From NCBI RefSeq assembly GCF_000234665.1, contig NC_018338.1, positions 1,573,262-1,637,261 of the forward strand: a stretch of DNA of 64,000 nucleotides, given 5' to 3'. How positions within the stretch are numbered: the first letter of the stretch is position 1; the number at the start of each line of letters is the position of its first letter. The stretch is from Leishmania mexicana MHOM/GT/2001/U1103. Its lineage: Eukaryota > Euglenozoa > Kinetoplastea > Trypanosomatida > Trypanosomatidae. The translations under genes were made by a program, and so were the position numbers. A model generated the notes under the pieces. That model worked only from the letters and a program-made list of their open reading frames with translations, ran no database searches and was not told the DNA's origin. Shown piece by piece: positions 1 to 11,605 of this stretch.

Positions 1-25
1 TTTTTCCGGAAGCACCATATGAGAG

Positions 26-2767
26 ATGGGGAGATCTTTTTGTGCCGCCAAGGCGGTCTCACAGGAATCAGCGGCGATGCGCGAAGCGGATGGCGGCGAT
101 AAGGCCCTTCTTGCTGTAGCGGCTTCTGCCTTTGCTGGCTTACCTCGCTCTTCACTCTGTGGTTTGATTCAAAAATACGTTGCTCATCTGCGCACGCTCA
201 GCGACCAACACAAAACTCAGAACGTGAGTTCACCATATATACAATCGGAATTGACGGCGGTTACTCAGCTGACGGCTCTCCTTGATGATGTCGAGTATCT
301 TAGCTGCACCAACTCACCTTTTTTTTCACCATCCGAGCTGAAGTGTGCCCGACAGGTGACGCTGAACTACTCCCTGAGTATTTTGTACTGCATCTCACAG
401 CCCACATACAGGCGGCATGTGAAGGTGCTCATGCTCCTTCTCTGCGAGCTTCGATTCCGCATTCTCATTCATGACGCCAGTTTGTTTGCGATACATCGCC
501 ACTCTGCCCCGTCGCTGGATCGCATGCGGGGCGAGTCCTCAGCTGCCAAAGTCGCTGAACAACAAGCCCTTACGGACGCGTTTGAGTTGCTTGATTGGCA
601 TCGCTATCGTGACGCAGCGCAGATGCAGATGCGGCGCAACGAGCTGGGGAAGGGCAAAGCCTCAGATTTCGCGAAGGAGATTTTTCTTGCGTTTAAGCAG
701 GTGATGCAGGCCGCAAAGCTTGTAGAAGAACAGCGCCGAGCACTCACTGGCTTCATGGATCTGTCTGTGAAGTCGGAGGAGGAGGCGGCTGCCGGGCATG
801 ACATTGCTGGCGCCTTGGAGAAATATGGAGCCGCATCCTACTGGGTGGAGCAGCGGGACCAGCTTCTTGGTCGCCTTGAGTCCTTTGAGACTACCCACTC
901 GCGTGTTATAGCCGGCACCGAAGTGCCGCAGTTGTGTAACCGCCTGCGCGTCTACGTAAAGACCGTGTTTACTGAACACGTCATAAAACCACAGGAGCTG
1001 AATGCGTCACAGGTAGATGTGGCGGAGTTGCTCACGTTTTTCAGCGGCAGTGGCGGCAGGGCCCTAGTGGTGGATGTAGCGCTGGCAAAGTTTTTTGACA
1101 TTGTCGAAAACATGCGCGTGAGAGCTCCCGAGCTGTGGGCGATGAACTACCTGTTGCACTGGTACGGCGTCGAAGAAGGTATCATGCTGGCGCACGAGGC
1201 AGATGTAGTCGATGGTGGATTCAAGCAGCAGGGCGGCGGCGCCTTTGAAGAGCAGTTTCTCGCACAGGAGAACAAATTGGTGGTTTCCCAGGTCCTCGTG
1301 CCGCAATGTTGCGCCGTAACGCGCTGTGACGAGGCGACAGCCAAGGCTTGGGTGGAGGCCTGCGTTCGCGGCGAAGTTACAGAGAGACACGCGACAGAGG
1401 GAGCATCTTCAACGTGGCCGGGGGCGCCTCCAGCCTCGCTTCCGCCGGCGTACCGTCTTGCGCGCAACCTGAGCTACTACTGGAAAGAGGCGGGTGAGGA
1501 TAAAGTAGACCGCATTGCTGGTGAACTTGATGGTGTTATCTATGACGCCACCACCCGCCAGGTTTTGTTTGTGCTAGAGGCAAAGCAGAACATTGCCGAT
1601 TTAGGCAAGGCATTCAAGCAGAAGGAACGACTGTACAACGCGCTGGATGCTGCATGGAAGACTTTGTCGCAGGCATCTGAGGAGACGTCGCTGACGGCTG
1701 TCCAGCTGTCGGCCGAAAAGGAGATAAAGACGGCAACTACCACTGCCGCAGGCCTGAATGCGACCCCCGCTGAAGAAGCCGTATGCGCGGCCTCCACTAA
1801 GCTGCACACCAACCCGGCGGAGCTTCACTTTTTTCCGACTCCAACGCCAGCAGCGGAAACAGCACGCGAAAAATTGTCCCTGGATGAAGGCTCGCCGGTG
1901 ACCGGTGTGGGCACAGATTCCGCTGCAAACTTCCAAGACCTGCAGAATTCCGACGACACGGCCGCCGCAGCTGCGCCACCCGCTCGCTTGAAGGCAGCTG
2001 CAGACCGCCCCGCGACTGCTTGTAAGCCCTTTTTCACTCAAGACAACTTTTCCACTTTCTTCGGGGCAACTGCGAGTGCGGTGCACTGTGATCCCACGGG
2101 ACCGACTCCGACCCCAACAGGAAGCGATGATATGATGCCTCAACATTTGGGACGAGATGAGCGATGGGTTTATTTAACCTCCTTGTCTACAGGGAACTCT
2201 TCCGGTGCAAGAACTACAGCGCCTGCTCCTGGTGGTACCATACACATGGCGGAGTTGATGCTCGTAAAGGCTGCGTGCGACTCTGTCGCCGAAGCATACA
2301 ACAGATTTTTTGACATTGGCACGCTGCCACGGTCGGCGACGCCGGCTCTGCAGTCTCTCGTGTCAGAGATGCGGGTGTGCTCTGCTTACGCGTCTGAAAC
2401 AAAGCCAATGGCTCCTTTTCATCTCTCTCTTGAGCTTCCCCCGAAGGAGTGCATCAGTGCCCGGCCAGGGACAGCGGCGGTGAGCCGGTCGGGTCCGTAC
2501 GAGTATGTCCTTCATCTGTTCCGCCATGATGTTCGGTGCAAAGACGGCACGGCAGCTCTCGAGCAGGTACGGCTGCGGAAGAACTTCATTGATGGCCTCG
2601 TCTTTTCTGAGCACTCCCTCATGGTAGCGGTCAACACTGTCGTCAAACAAATGGCTCGCAGATGGAAGGGTGTGCCGTCGTTCTGCGACGTACTACAGAT
2701 GTTGATGCAGCAACACTGCGTACGAAATCTGGTGATGATTGTCAGTGATGCGGCAGCGGGTGTGTAA
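26..2767 (+). CDS. Conserved-type hypothetical protein with PD-(D/E)XK nuclease-like motif
   Basis: The 913-codon frame is opened by an in-frame TGA at 20-22 just before the ATG at 26; Met18 (position 77) is an alternative start. I do not recognise the overall protein. Most of it looks alpha-helical without clear membrane segments, with a low-complexity Thr/Ala/Pro-rich stretch at about residues 560-720. At residues 499-520 there is GELDG, then about fifteen residues including a hydrophobic strand, then LEAK. This gives Glu500, Asp502 and Glu518-x-Lys520, the E..D..ExK pattern of PD-(D/E)XK nuclease-like folds, and it is followed by a helix containing a basic/aromatic stretch. That motif is seen; nuclease activity is inference. 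It is followed by a 3.5-kb spacer. Certain as a gene, tentative in function. Confidence 0.85.
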   Translation: MGRSFCAAKAVSQESAAMREADGGDKALLAVAASAFAGLPRSSLCGLIQKYVAHLRTLSDQHKTQNVSSPYIQSELTAVTQLTALLDDVEYLSCTNSPFFSPSELKCARQVTLNYSLSILYCISQPTYRRHVKVLMLLLCELRFRILIHDASLFAIHRHSAPSLDRMRGESSAAKVAEQQALTDAFELLDWHRYRDAAQMQMRRNELGKGKASDFAKEIFLAFKQVMQAAKLVEEQRRALTGFMDLSVKSEEEAAAGHDIAGALEKYGAASYWVEQRDQLLGRLESFETTHSRVIAGTEVPQLCNRLRVYVKTVFTEHVIKPQELNASQVDVAELLTFFSGSGGRALVVDVALAKFFDIVENMRVRAPELWAMNYLLHWYGVEEGIMLAHEADVVDGGFKQQGGGAFEEQFLAQENKLVVSQVLVPQCCAVTRCDEATAKAWVEACVRGEVTERHATEGASSTWPGAPPASLPPAYRLARNLSYYWKEAGEDKVDRIAGELDGVIYDATTRQVLFVLEAKQNIADLGKAFKQKERLYNALDAAWKTLSQASEETSLTAVQLSAEKEIKTATTTAAGLNATPAEEAVCAASTKLHTNPAELHFFPTPTPAAETAREKLSLDEGSPVTGVGTDSAANFQDLQNSDDTAAAAAPPARLKAAADRPATACKPFFTQDNFSTFFGATASAVHCDPTGPTPTPTGSDDMMPQHLGRDERWVYLTSLSTGNSSGARTTAPAPGGTIHMAELMLVKAACDSVAEAYNRFFDIGTLPRSATPALQSLVSEMRVCSAYASETKPMAPFHLSLELPPKECISARPGTAAVSRSGPYEYVLHLFRHDVRCKDGTAALEQVRLRKNFIDGLVFSEHSLMVAVNTVVKQMARRWKGVPSFCDVLQMLMQQHCVRNLVMIVSDAAAGV

Positions 2768-5700
2768 AAAAGAACCCGCACATCTCTCTGTGTGTATGCG
2801 TATGGCCGAATGGGTGGTACGTGGACATGACTCTATGTGAGCCAGTAGTGACTGTCCCTACTGCCCCTCAAAAAAAAATGCTGACTATGAGAACAAAAAA
2901 CTATGACTGTGCTAGTGACCACTAGCTCTCTCTCCCCTCCAAACACACACACGTCAGTCTGCGCCTTAAAAAAAACTTCTCTTGGTTTTGCGTCGTTCGT
3001 ATGTGTGTTGGAGAAGGACTTCGCAGGCTTTGAGTCGCTATTCTGTGCGTTGTACGTTTGGTTATCGTAATTTTTTTCCAAGGTGCCAACCAAGGTCGAA
3101 GCACACGCTAAGATGCAATGGTATGGGGAGGCACTGCAGTGATCGCTCCGTAAGTGGACGGGTGCAAATCTCATTGCGCGTACTCCGCCCCACTGCACCC
3201 TTCGGGCGGGGCAGCATGCACGAAAAGCGCCCATGTGCGCTCGTGCACGCAGCCGGGTGTAGGACCTCTTGTGTTCACGCGAGCCCCACATGCAGATGAA
3301 ACGTGTTGCGCGCTCGTATGTGTGAGCGCATGGCATGGCACGTGCATGTCAGACAGTTGGTGCCATTCCAGTGCTTCTCCCCCTCCCCCCGGCCGTCTGA
3401 TAGATCACCCATCTCGCACGGATCTGCTGCTTGCCGCTCTACACCCCTGCCTTCCGCGTCTTTTCCAGCTCGAAGTGTTGCAATTTTCTCTACTTCCTTC
3501 TATCCGCTTCTATGTTCTCTCTCTTTCTGCCCTTCCTCTCTCGTGCCCCTCCAAAGGGTTGCTGTCTGACCTACAGACACGCGCACCCACACACACACAC
3601 ACATATATATATCCAGTAGAGGCGGGTTTGACCATATCTTTGCTCCTTTTCGTTTCCTCTTTCTATGTATTCTGTGTGTGTGTGTGTGCCGCGTTAGTCA
3701 TCATTCCCCACACACAAAAAAAAAACAAAAGGAAAGTAACTCCAGCGAACGCGGTGCGGCACTCTCCGTTCTGACTTCCTTTTTTTTGTCATTTTTTATG
3801 TGAATAGTGGCACACGTTGTGTGCTGGTGGATGCCCAACTATCTTGTCAGACTCACTCTGTTTGGCGTTTTTGCACTTCTCATCTTTGTTTCTATCGTTA
3901 GCTTGAGCCGGACTGGTGTGGTGTGTCGGTTGAACTGCTGTTCCTTTTTTTCTTTGAACTTTGCTGTATATGTGTGCGCGTGTGTGCTTGCCCTGTGTGC
4001 AGGTGTGTCTTGAACAAGTCTCACCTGCTAGTTATTTTTCCCTCCCCCTTCTTCCCCTGTTTGCTTTTTTGTGCTTCTAGCCGTACCCTCATCTCACGCC
4101 TTCATCATCTGCCTCCCTCCCCCTTCCTCACCTCCCCACGGCGCATCCCCTTCTTTTCCACATCTCCGACCTACATCCGTCGCTATTTCTGCATCTTGTT
4201 TCTACTCCACCTCTGGCTACTTTCTTTTTTTCCTTGTGGTAACTCTCTCTCCCAACGCCCACGAAGGTTAACCCACGGACGCATACGCATCCGGAGGGAC
4301 GCGTCGGTAGAGCTAAACGGGGGCATTGCCTTTTCCCACGTCTTACACCGTCTTGAGCACACGGCCTAATCGATATTTCAAGCAGGAGGGTACGCACAGA
4401 CAACAGGAGGACACGAAACCTTCACAGCATTCTATTCTTCTGCCCCGTTCTTTTTCTTCTTTTGGGGTGCACTACTTCACCCCTGTCTGTCTGACTACAC
4501 TCATACGGGCATACAGATATTGATATATACATGGATGTATGTATGTGTACATTGCTGACTCTGTTTTCCCTTGTTGACATCTTTTCCTTCATCGCGGCTA
4601 CCTTGCAACCACCACTTCTTCGTGTACAAAATTCTCGTCTTGCTCGTTACAGCGTACCGTTCCCCCCCCACCGCCTGTGGTAGTGTTCTCGCTTTCTTTT
4701 TTTATTTCTCTTGACGTTGTGTACTCACTTCTTCCTTCTATATATATTTTGGTGCGTGTTTGTGTGCGGGCGGTTGCATGTCTCCTGCCGGGTATTCTTA
4801 TCCTTCTCATACGGGACTTGCTCTCTTCCCCCCACCCCCTCCACCGTTGCTTGTCCATCCGGTCACCTAAAGCTGCAGGGGCCGTTGCTTTCTTCTTCGC
4901 TGCACCAAACCTCTTGTCCATCGCCCACTGCATTTTGTTGTTATTCGGTGTTTCTATGCCTTCACGTGTCTGTCCATCTTTGCTCTCACCCGTTCTTTTT
5001 TCCTTCTTTCATTTTCTTTCCATTTATCCGAAGTGTTAGCATTGTGAAGCAAGATAGATCGAGCTAATAGACACCAAGCGCGCGAAACAGCGTCGCATCG
5101 ACGCGAGTAGACGGGACGTGCGCGGAAGACTCACGACGCACCTTTTCCCCGCATTCATCTCCTCTCTGTTTCCATCTCTTGCCACAGGCTTTTTTTCTGC
5201 TGCTTGGTGGATGAGGTGCGCCACGCGTGTTTCCCACGTTTCGCGATTGTGTACGTCTCCGTGCGGTGTGATGTGCATCTCCCGCGTTCTTTTTTTTCTG
5301 TTTGTTGTTTGTCTGTATCACCCAGTGAATCTGCACACACGGGCACTTTTTTGAACGACTACGATAATATTGAACCACAGGGCACTGACACGAGGCAAGA
5401 GAGAAACGTATGCCCTCTTGGCAACCTGCCGTCGCCTTCACTATTCACGCTTTCTCGCTACGCGAAACGTCTTCTGTGTTTGCGGACTCTCTCTCTGTCA
5501 CGTGTGTGGCGGAACAAGGGTATACCAACATTACTGACGTCCCCATATGTATATCTCTCTCTTACCATCTGTCGTACTTGATTTCCTCACCGTATGTGCA
5601 GCTCAGCGCCCTCCTCACATTCCCGTGCTATCCGCGACTTGTCTGTGTATCTGTAGTCGGCTTAACGCTGCCCTTTTTTTCTTTAAAGTCTCTCTTTCTC

Positions 5701-6170
5701 CCCCATCTCTTATCCTTTCACCGTGGTCCCACGACGGGATTAAAGCCACAGCTTCAAAATTTTCGCTGCTGGCTGAAGGAGCGCTTCGTTGTTCTTCTTT
5801 TTTGTGTGTGTGCTTGTTATTGTTGCTCGTTCCGTTTTTCGGCGGACGTGCGAGCGCACGTTTTCCTCTAGTTTGTGTTGGGCTTTCCTCTTCGCACGCG
5901 TGTGTGAGTGTGTGCACATATCTCTCTGCCACCGAGGGGAGGCAGACGAGGGTAGCCTATCGCTGCGGCTCGGCGCTGCCTTCTCCTCGTTTTCTCACCG
6001 ATTCTTTCGCCCTTTCGCTTCATCTCTCGCTGTTTGCGTGTACTTGTGTTCTGTTTAGTCGTAGCTGTTGCTTCTCTCTCGTCATCTGCATCTGTTCGGT
6101 CTCTCGACGAGGCCTCGCCTCTCCGCTCACATCAAGTGTGCCTTCTCTCTCTGTACCTGTGATCACGTTG
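2768..6170 (+). other. Non-coding spacer (3' UTR / intergenic)
   Basis: No credible coding frame. The + strand is strongly pyrimidine-rich from about 3,350 onward, with many T and CT runs and a CA-to-TA microsatellite at 3,589-3,612. The open frames here are Phe/Ser/Leu/Cys-rich products of TC- and TG-rich DNA. It probably holds the 3' UTR of the first gene and the processing signals of the next. Confidence 0.7.
3589..3612. repeat. AC/AT microsatellite
   Basis: Seven AC units run directly into five AT units within the spacer. Ordinary for trypanosomatid intergenic DNA. Confidence 0.9.
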
Positions 6171-6192
6171 GTTTATTTTTCGTTTTCTTGAG
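6171..6192 (+). promoter_or_regulatory. Probable spliced-leader acceptor for the 6,298 gene
   Basis: A T-rich polypyrimidine tract ends in AG at 6,191-6,192, giving a 105-base 5' UTR with no ATG before 6,298. It supports the ATG at 6,298 as the true start; the frame is open upstream only from non-ATG codons. Confidence 0.55.
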
Positions 6193-6297
6193 GACTTGTT
6201 CGCTCTGCCTCTCAAGTCGCCCCGCTTCCTCATCATACTTGCATCGACGCCATTCACATTCCGTTGGTCTTGGCCGAACCCTCTCACATACACGCCA

Positions 6298-8538
6298 ATG
6301 AGTACGCCATCCATCGGCGAGAGCGTCGCCTCCATTGCCGACAGCCTTGACGGTGAGGAGTTTCTGGCTGCCAGTCTCTTTCACCCGAGCAATGTCGATC
6401 TCCGCTCCACGGTGCATGACTCTCCACGGAAGAGCTTTCAGCCGCGCTTTGCGCGCATCAATTCGATGGATTACCGGGGTCAAAGCATCGTTGAGAACAT
6501 GAACAATACGTCGCCTATCAGCTGCTTATCGTCGCGTATGTCGCAAAGGCCGCATCTGCGGAAGCCCGTAGCGGCAAACCGGCCTGCCGAGGCGGTGACT
6601 AACATATTACCACTGCATTCCGACCATACGCAGCCGAGGGACAAACCGCTTTCTGGCTTCATGCTTGACGCTGGTGACCCGAAGGCGGCGTACTCGAGTG
6701 CGCCGACACGGCCGAAGTGCGCCACTTCATCTGTACCAGCCCTGCTCTCAACGGCGGCGAAGGTGGCGGCTGCCAAAAGCTCTCGTCAGGCGCTGAAGAC
6801 CTCCACAAGCAACTCACAGACTGCTTCCGGTTCGGAGCACACTCCCAGCAGCGATGCCGTTGTGGATATGCCCTCGGCCTCGGCATTCTCATGCACCGAC
6901 AGCGCCAAGCGCGTGCAAGAGGTACCTACGTCAAGGCCCGTTGGAAGTTGGAAGAGGGCTACTAGCGGCAGCGAATCGAGGGAAACCACGCCGCGGAGCC
7001 ATCCACCGCGCAGGACTGCCGACTCCGCTGCAACGGCGTCCGTAGACGCACACCGCAGCGGCATCGTCGTTCACATGCCCCCTCAATGCGAAGGCGTAGA
7101 CTTCATCCACAGCGACGATGCTCACATTACTGGCACTCATCGACGGGGAACGGTGCCAGCTCCTACCGCGAGTGCGAAACTGACTCCGACGCTGTTGAAT
7201 GCGTTGTCGCCTTACTCGTCATCACCGGCAACAAGAGTCCCCTCAGCACCTTCGCTACTGTCGAGGTTTCGCTCTGTGCCGGTTGAGAGCAGCAGCAGCG
7301 TTGGCGGTGCCGGATCATCTCCGCAGCGGACTTCGCCAGAAAAGTGCGCGGCAACAGAGAGAAGCCGGGCCTCCGCGCTGTTAGTCCCAGCTGGTGCCGC
7401 CAACCAGGCCGCTGTATCTCCCCTGTCGCCGGAGCACATCTCCTCCATGCCGTCGTCGAACTCGCAGGCAGCGGAGCGCGACGGCAGTGGTGGCTCAGCA
7501 CCGTTGCGCCAAAATGTTAGCAAACACCGTCACTCGATGCGGGTGCTGCCACAGTGCTCCACGGGCGTGCACAACACCGAAAAAAACGACGCCGCAGCAG
7601 TTTCCATCCCCATGGTGTCGAAGGCATCGAAGGCGGTGAGCCGTAATAGCACCTCTAGGTCGCAGCCCCTTGTCGCGACTCCTTCCGTAGCGCCGGATTT
7701 GGCATACGTGACGCGTTCCTCTGACGGCAGTCCGTCTGCAATCGCTCGGGTGCCACAGCCACCAGCAAAGGTGAAGTCTCTGAAGATGAACGCGCCGCAA
7801 CCCACAGCCGCTACGCAGCGGCACGCAGCACCTTTGCAGCTGCCTGCGCGCAAAATTCTGGAACCTGTCCCGGCGCGCGTTGTGCTGGCCAGGGGTCCCG
7901 AACACAGGGGTACTCAAACGCTGCGGGGCAACCAACATCAAGAGCGCCATTCGCCGATCGATCTTGTGAAGTGCAACGAGAAGTTTCCCGCAAAGACCAG
8001 CACTTCGCAGAAGTCAGACTCGCTGCTGAACGCCAGCGGGACCGACGTCAGCGACTCAAAGCAGCGCGTCTACTTCTGTACACTGTCCCTCGGCGACGCG
8101 ATCATGTCGAGCTTCGCCAGGGACGCTGGAGACCTGCACCTCAAGGTGAATCGGCCAAGCATCTTCACCTCGGCTATTCGCACAACGGTGAAGGGGCCTG
8201 GAGGGCTGAGAGGCGCCAAAGTTGCCCCGCTCGCTCATCTTCAACCGCTGCCGAACCCCTCTTCGCGGCGACCGTCGAATGATAGTGCGTCTCCCGTGTC
8301 TTTGACGCCGCCGCGCGCGGATGTAGCTACCGCGCCTCCGTCACCTCAGTTGTACTCATCTGGTGGATCACCTTTGTGCTCCGATTCTCACTCGGCGCAG
8401 GCGCCGTTATCACCAAGCGACGGGTGCCGATGCTCGTCACGGTCGCCTCCAACCAACGTCTCAGAGGAAGGTACTATGTCAGTCGAGCCGCTCGAACCGA
8501 AGAACATTCTCCCTTCCCACAGTGGTCACCAGTGCTAG
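6298..8538 (+). CDS. Low-complexity Ser/Ala/Pro-rich hypothetical protein
   Basis: 746 codons from the first in-frame ATG (6,298), which follows a good splice acceptor. The protein starts MSTPSIGESVASIADSLDG and is dominated by Ser, Ala, Pro, Thr and Arg through almost its whole length. It has many SP/TP and RxxS sites and no membrane segment, signal peptide or recognisable domain. A slightly more ordered segment near residues 590-640 contains hydrophobic strand-like pieces (VYFCTLSLGDAIMSSFARD) and could be the folded or conserved part. The codon pattern is GC-rich like the neighbours, unlike the T-rich spacers, so I take it as a real gene. The next gene downstream is of the same disordered type but I see no shared sequence. 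Function unknown; a cytoskeletal or phosphorylation-scaffold role would be a guess. Confidence 0.8.
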   Translation: MSTPSIGESVASIADSLDGEEFLAASLFHPSNVDLRSTVHDSPRKSFQPRFARINSMDYRGQSIVENMNNTSPISCLSSRMSQRPHLRKPVAANRPAEAVTNILPLHSDHTQPRDKPLSGFMLDAGDPKAAYSSAPTRPKCATSSVPALLSTAAKVAAAKSSRQALKTSTSNSQTASGSEHTPSSDAVVDMPSASAFSCTDSAKRVQEVPTSRPVGSWKRATSGSESRETTPRSHPPRRTADSAATASVDAHRSGIVVHMPPQCEGVDFIHSDDAHITGTHRRGTVPAPTASAKLTPTLLNALSPYSSSPATRVPSAPSLLSRFRSVPVESSSSVGGAGSSPQRTSPEKCAATERSRASALLVPAGAANQAAVSPLSPEHISSMPSSNSQAAERDGSGGSAPLRQNVSKHRHSMRVLPQCSTGVHNTEKNDAAAVSIPMVSKASKAVSRNSTSRSQPLVATPSVAPDLAYVTRSSDGSPSAIARVPQPPAKVKSLKMNAPQPTAATQRHAAPLQLPARKILEPVPARVVLARGPEHRGTQTLRGNQHQERHSPIDLVKCNEKFPAKTSTSQKSDSLLNASGTDVSDSKQRVYFCTLSLGDAIMSSFARDAGDLHLKVNRPSIFTSAIRTTVKGPGGLRGAKVAPLAHLQPLPNPSSRRPSNDSASPVSLTPPRADVATAPPSPQLYSSGGSPLCSDSHSAQAPLSPSDGCRCSSRSPPTNVSEEGTMSVEPLEPKNILPSHSGHQC

Positions 8539-11483
8539 AGAAACCCGCGCATGATTTTGGAGTGCCTTTGAAGCGCTCCGCGTCTCACCATGCTCCCCCC
8601 TCCCGTCATGCGGTGCGTTTTTCTAATGTACACAGTTTACCAGTGCCCTTTTCCGAAAGCCGGGTGCGCGCTGCGTTCAACAGAGGAAAGCACTGCGACG
8701 GCCGCGTCTCCTTCCCGTCATTTCACGCGTATTTCTCATTACTTTTGGATAAAGACGGTGCGTCAGGGGGGTGGGGGCGCTGGCGTGCGAAGTCGAAGCA
8801 CAAGCTCCACACGCGTGCACACATGCACACGGAGAGGGAGAAGCGGACTCTGTTCCGCACGAGGGAAAGGCTTCCGAAGTTGGCGGTATGTTTGCGCTAC
8901 GCCGATCCCCACTGCTGTTGCGTTTATTTTTTTCTTTCTGTCTCGGGGACGGGGAGGGGAGGCGGATTCCTTGATTTCTTTTTTTCACACTCACTGCGAT
9001 GTGTACGTGTGTTTTGTGCACCCTATGCAAATAGCGTCTGCGTCCTCCCGAGTGAGTGCACTTGCCCAGTGATAACTCTAGTCAGCTTCTCCCTTTTCCT
9101 CAGTTCTGCGACGATGCCTTCTTTCGTGTGTGTGTATATGTGTGTGTGTCCTTGCAGGCTACGCGAATGTGCTGTGCGCTCTCTCTGCGTGCGCTTGTGT
9201 TTCTCTTTCATCTGCCCTTCTCTTGTGATGAATCACCCGTGGTTCGAGACTGTGCTATTCTTGCCTTTCTTTGACATCCTTATCCTGTGCTCTCTCTACC
9301 TGTTACTCGTGGTGACTTCTCCTGTCACCATGTACAGGAAACGCGTTTTTCTTCGATGCCACAAAAATACCAGTCGGACTGCACATCTTTTCTCCGTATT
9401 CTTCCCCGAGAAGAGATAGGGGCGCCTTTTTCGCTCCGTCCCTGCGCGAGTGTTCCTCCGCGGCGTATCCTTGGAAGACAGATGGCCATCACACCTGTGA
9501 TCGAACGTTCGGCTGCTGTTTCCTGCTGTTCCGCTGGTGCACTGCGTTGATGCCTTGAATTCGCACACTTGTGATGCCTCGTCCTCCTTACCACCTCCTA
9601 TCTCACTTTGCCTTCCTTATGTTGGTTCTTGCCTTGCTGTGTGCTCATCGGTGCTGTTTTGCGTAATCGACATGCGCATCTCACGGAATGTTTCTCTTTG
9701 TTTGTTTTGGAACACACTCGTCCATCTTGTTTCCCTGGCGCGTATCCGTTAGCGCACCTGCTTCCCCACAGTACATGCAATCAGACATCGTTCCCATTTG
9801 TGGCCCCACCTTCCTTTTATCTCAGGGTGCAGCTAACCTAACCGGTAGCGCACCTGTCCACTGGCGCAACTCAACGAGGTTTGTAGCTGGGGAACCGCAA
9901 ATCCCCTCTGTCTTTCGTCCTCTCGACACTGTCTATTTCTCCGTCGTGATCTTGTTTGTTGTGACGCACCTGAGACGGCCACAGGTTTGCCTCCCTCCCC
10001 CTCCCACTCTCCTCGCTCCTCATCTGAAGCGCTTCCCACCACATGACTGTCTTGGGTACTTGCGCCTCTTCTAGATAAAAGAGTAACAACACAAAAAAGG
10101 AAAGGCCACCACAGGATCTACGCCAACGGAATCAAATCACACACAGAAACCCACAAAGGACAGACCTTGAGTCCGACACACGCATTTTACAGCCTCCGTG
10201 CATGCCTTCTCCTCTGTCTCTGTCTGTCTCTGCCCCCCCTCCCCACCCCGCCCAGGAGCACCGCCACACAGAGAAAGGGAAAGTGGCATAGAGACCTCCA
10301 GCGGGATCACGCCCAAGCACAGAGTCGCAGAAAGGGGAGGCACACATACACACCCTCGAGCGCTGTCGGCTCTCCTCATCTCCCTTGCTACTGTACGTGC
10401 GTTCGCGCTCCACCTTTCTCAGTCCTCTTTCCTCGACGTGGGCTGACTCTCCAGCTTGTTGTAGTGTCGCTGCTGATGCTGCTGCTGCTGCGTCTCTGCT
10501 CGCGTTGAGCCTTCCTCTTTGTTCCATCTTGTCTTTTTTTTTCTCCGCACGTGATTCTTTTTTCGTCCTTTTCCCTTTACCCATTTTTTTTTTCGTTTCT
10601 CCGTTGTCTCAGTGGGTTATGTGCCTGCTCCTTTCTCCGTTCTCCTTTCCCCCTTCCCATCCATCCATCCCTTTGTTGGATCTCTGTGTCTGTCTGTCGG
10701 CCTCTCTCATAATTTGTCCATTTCTGAAGTGAAGCACGCGAACCGATACACTTGCCGTGGCAGTGGCCTTTCGCTTTGCACATAGACGCTCACCTCCGCC
10801 CTCCTAGCACACCTCTACCGCTTCCTAGCCGACACTTGCGTGCTCGAAACTTGTGTGGGTGTACTTGTTTTTCCTCTCTGATTTAGTGCATTGCTTCCGG
10901 GTGGAAGCCGAGCGAGGTGCGCGTCTCCCAAGTTTCCGACGCCATCTGTCGCTGTACACCCCCTCCTCCTTTTCCTCGCTCTCCCTTTCGTCTTTCTCGC
11001 CTTTTTCGCTATCAGTGCTTTGCATGTGTGGCGTCCCTCTCTCTCTCTTCTTTTGGTTCGCACTGAGCGGCTCTTTGTTGTTGTTGCTCACTTCCCTCTT
11101 GTATTCTCCATCAGTTCCTTTCACCCATCCCCCTCCCCCCTCCTCCCACCTATTCATTCCTACCTCACACGTGTCGGTTCTCCTCAGTCCCCCCACCCAT
11201 CCCTCCCTTCCGCCCTCTTCTCTGGTATATACCTCTTTTTTTGGTATTGACCCTGTTCTCCCTCTCCTCCCCCAGCTCCTCCCCATCTCTCGCAGTCTTT
11301 CTCTCTGCGCGCGTGACAGCATTGTTCTTTGTTGCCTTCCCCACACAACCGCTCGCCCGCTCGCCCTCCACTCGAACCGGTGCCTCAATCTCATTTGTCC
11401 TTCCGTTTTTCCCTCGCCGTCGTCGTCTCAGTTGCGTTGCTCGTCACAACGTCCCCTCACTTCCCTTGCTGGAGTCCGTGCAT
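8539..11483 (+). other. Non-coding spacer
   Basis: About 2.9 kb with no convincing gene. Pyrimidine tracts and TG runs dominate. A 347-codon open frame overlaps the end of the preceding gene in another frame but has Cys/Phe/Val-rich composition typical of spacer. A modestly purine-richer patch lies at about 10,080-10,380. Confidence 0.7.
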
Positions 11484-11537
11484 CGTTGTTTTTCCGTTTT
11501 TCTTTTTTTTGTGTGTGTGTGGTCTTCGCGCGTTCAG
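11484..11537 (+). promoter_or_regulatory. Probable spliced-leader acceptor for the 11,606 gene
   Basis: Long T/C tract (11,484-11,510) and a TG run, followed by CAG with AG at 11,536-11,537. The 5' UTR would be 68 bases with no ATG. A second AG at 11,592-11,593 is possible. Confidence 0.5.
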
Positions 11538-11605
11538 ATTTTTGTGGCGGTGCGACGTTTTTTTCTTCTTTCGGAGTGATCGACCTGTTTTAGCTGTGCA
11601 CCACT

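Noticed and set aside
8376..9419. A 347-codon + strand open frame overlapping the end of the 6,298 gene
   Set aside because: It starts inside another gene in a different frame and is Cys/Phe/Val/Ser-rich, as expected from T/G-rich spacer; no domain or good start context.
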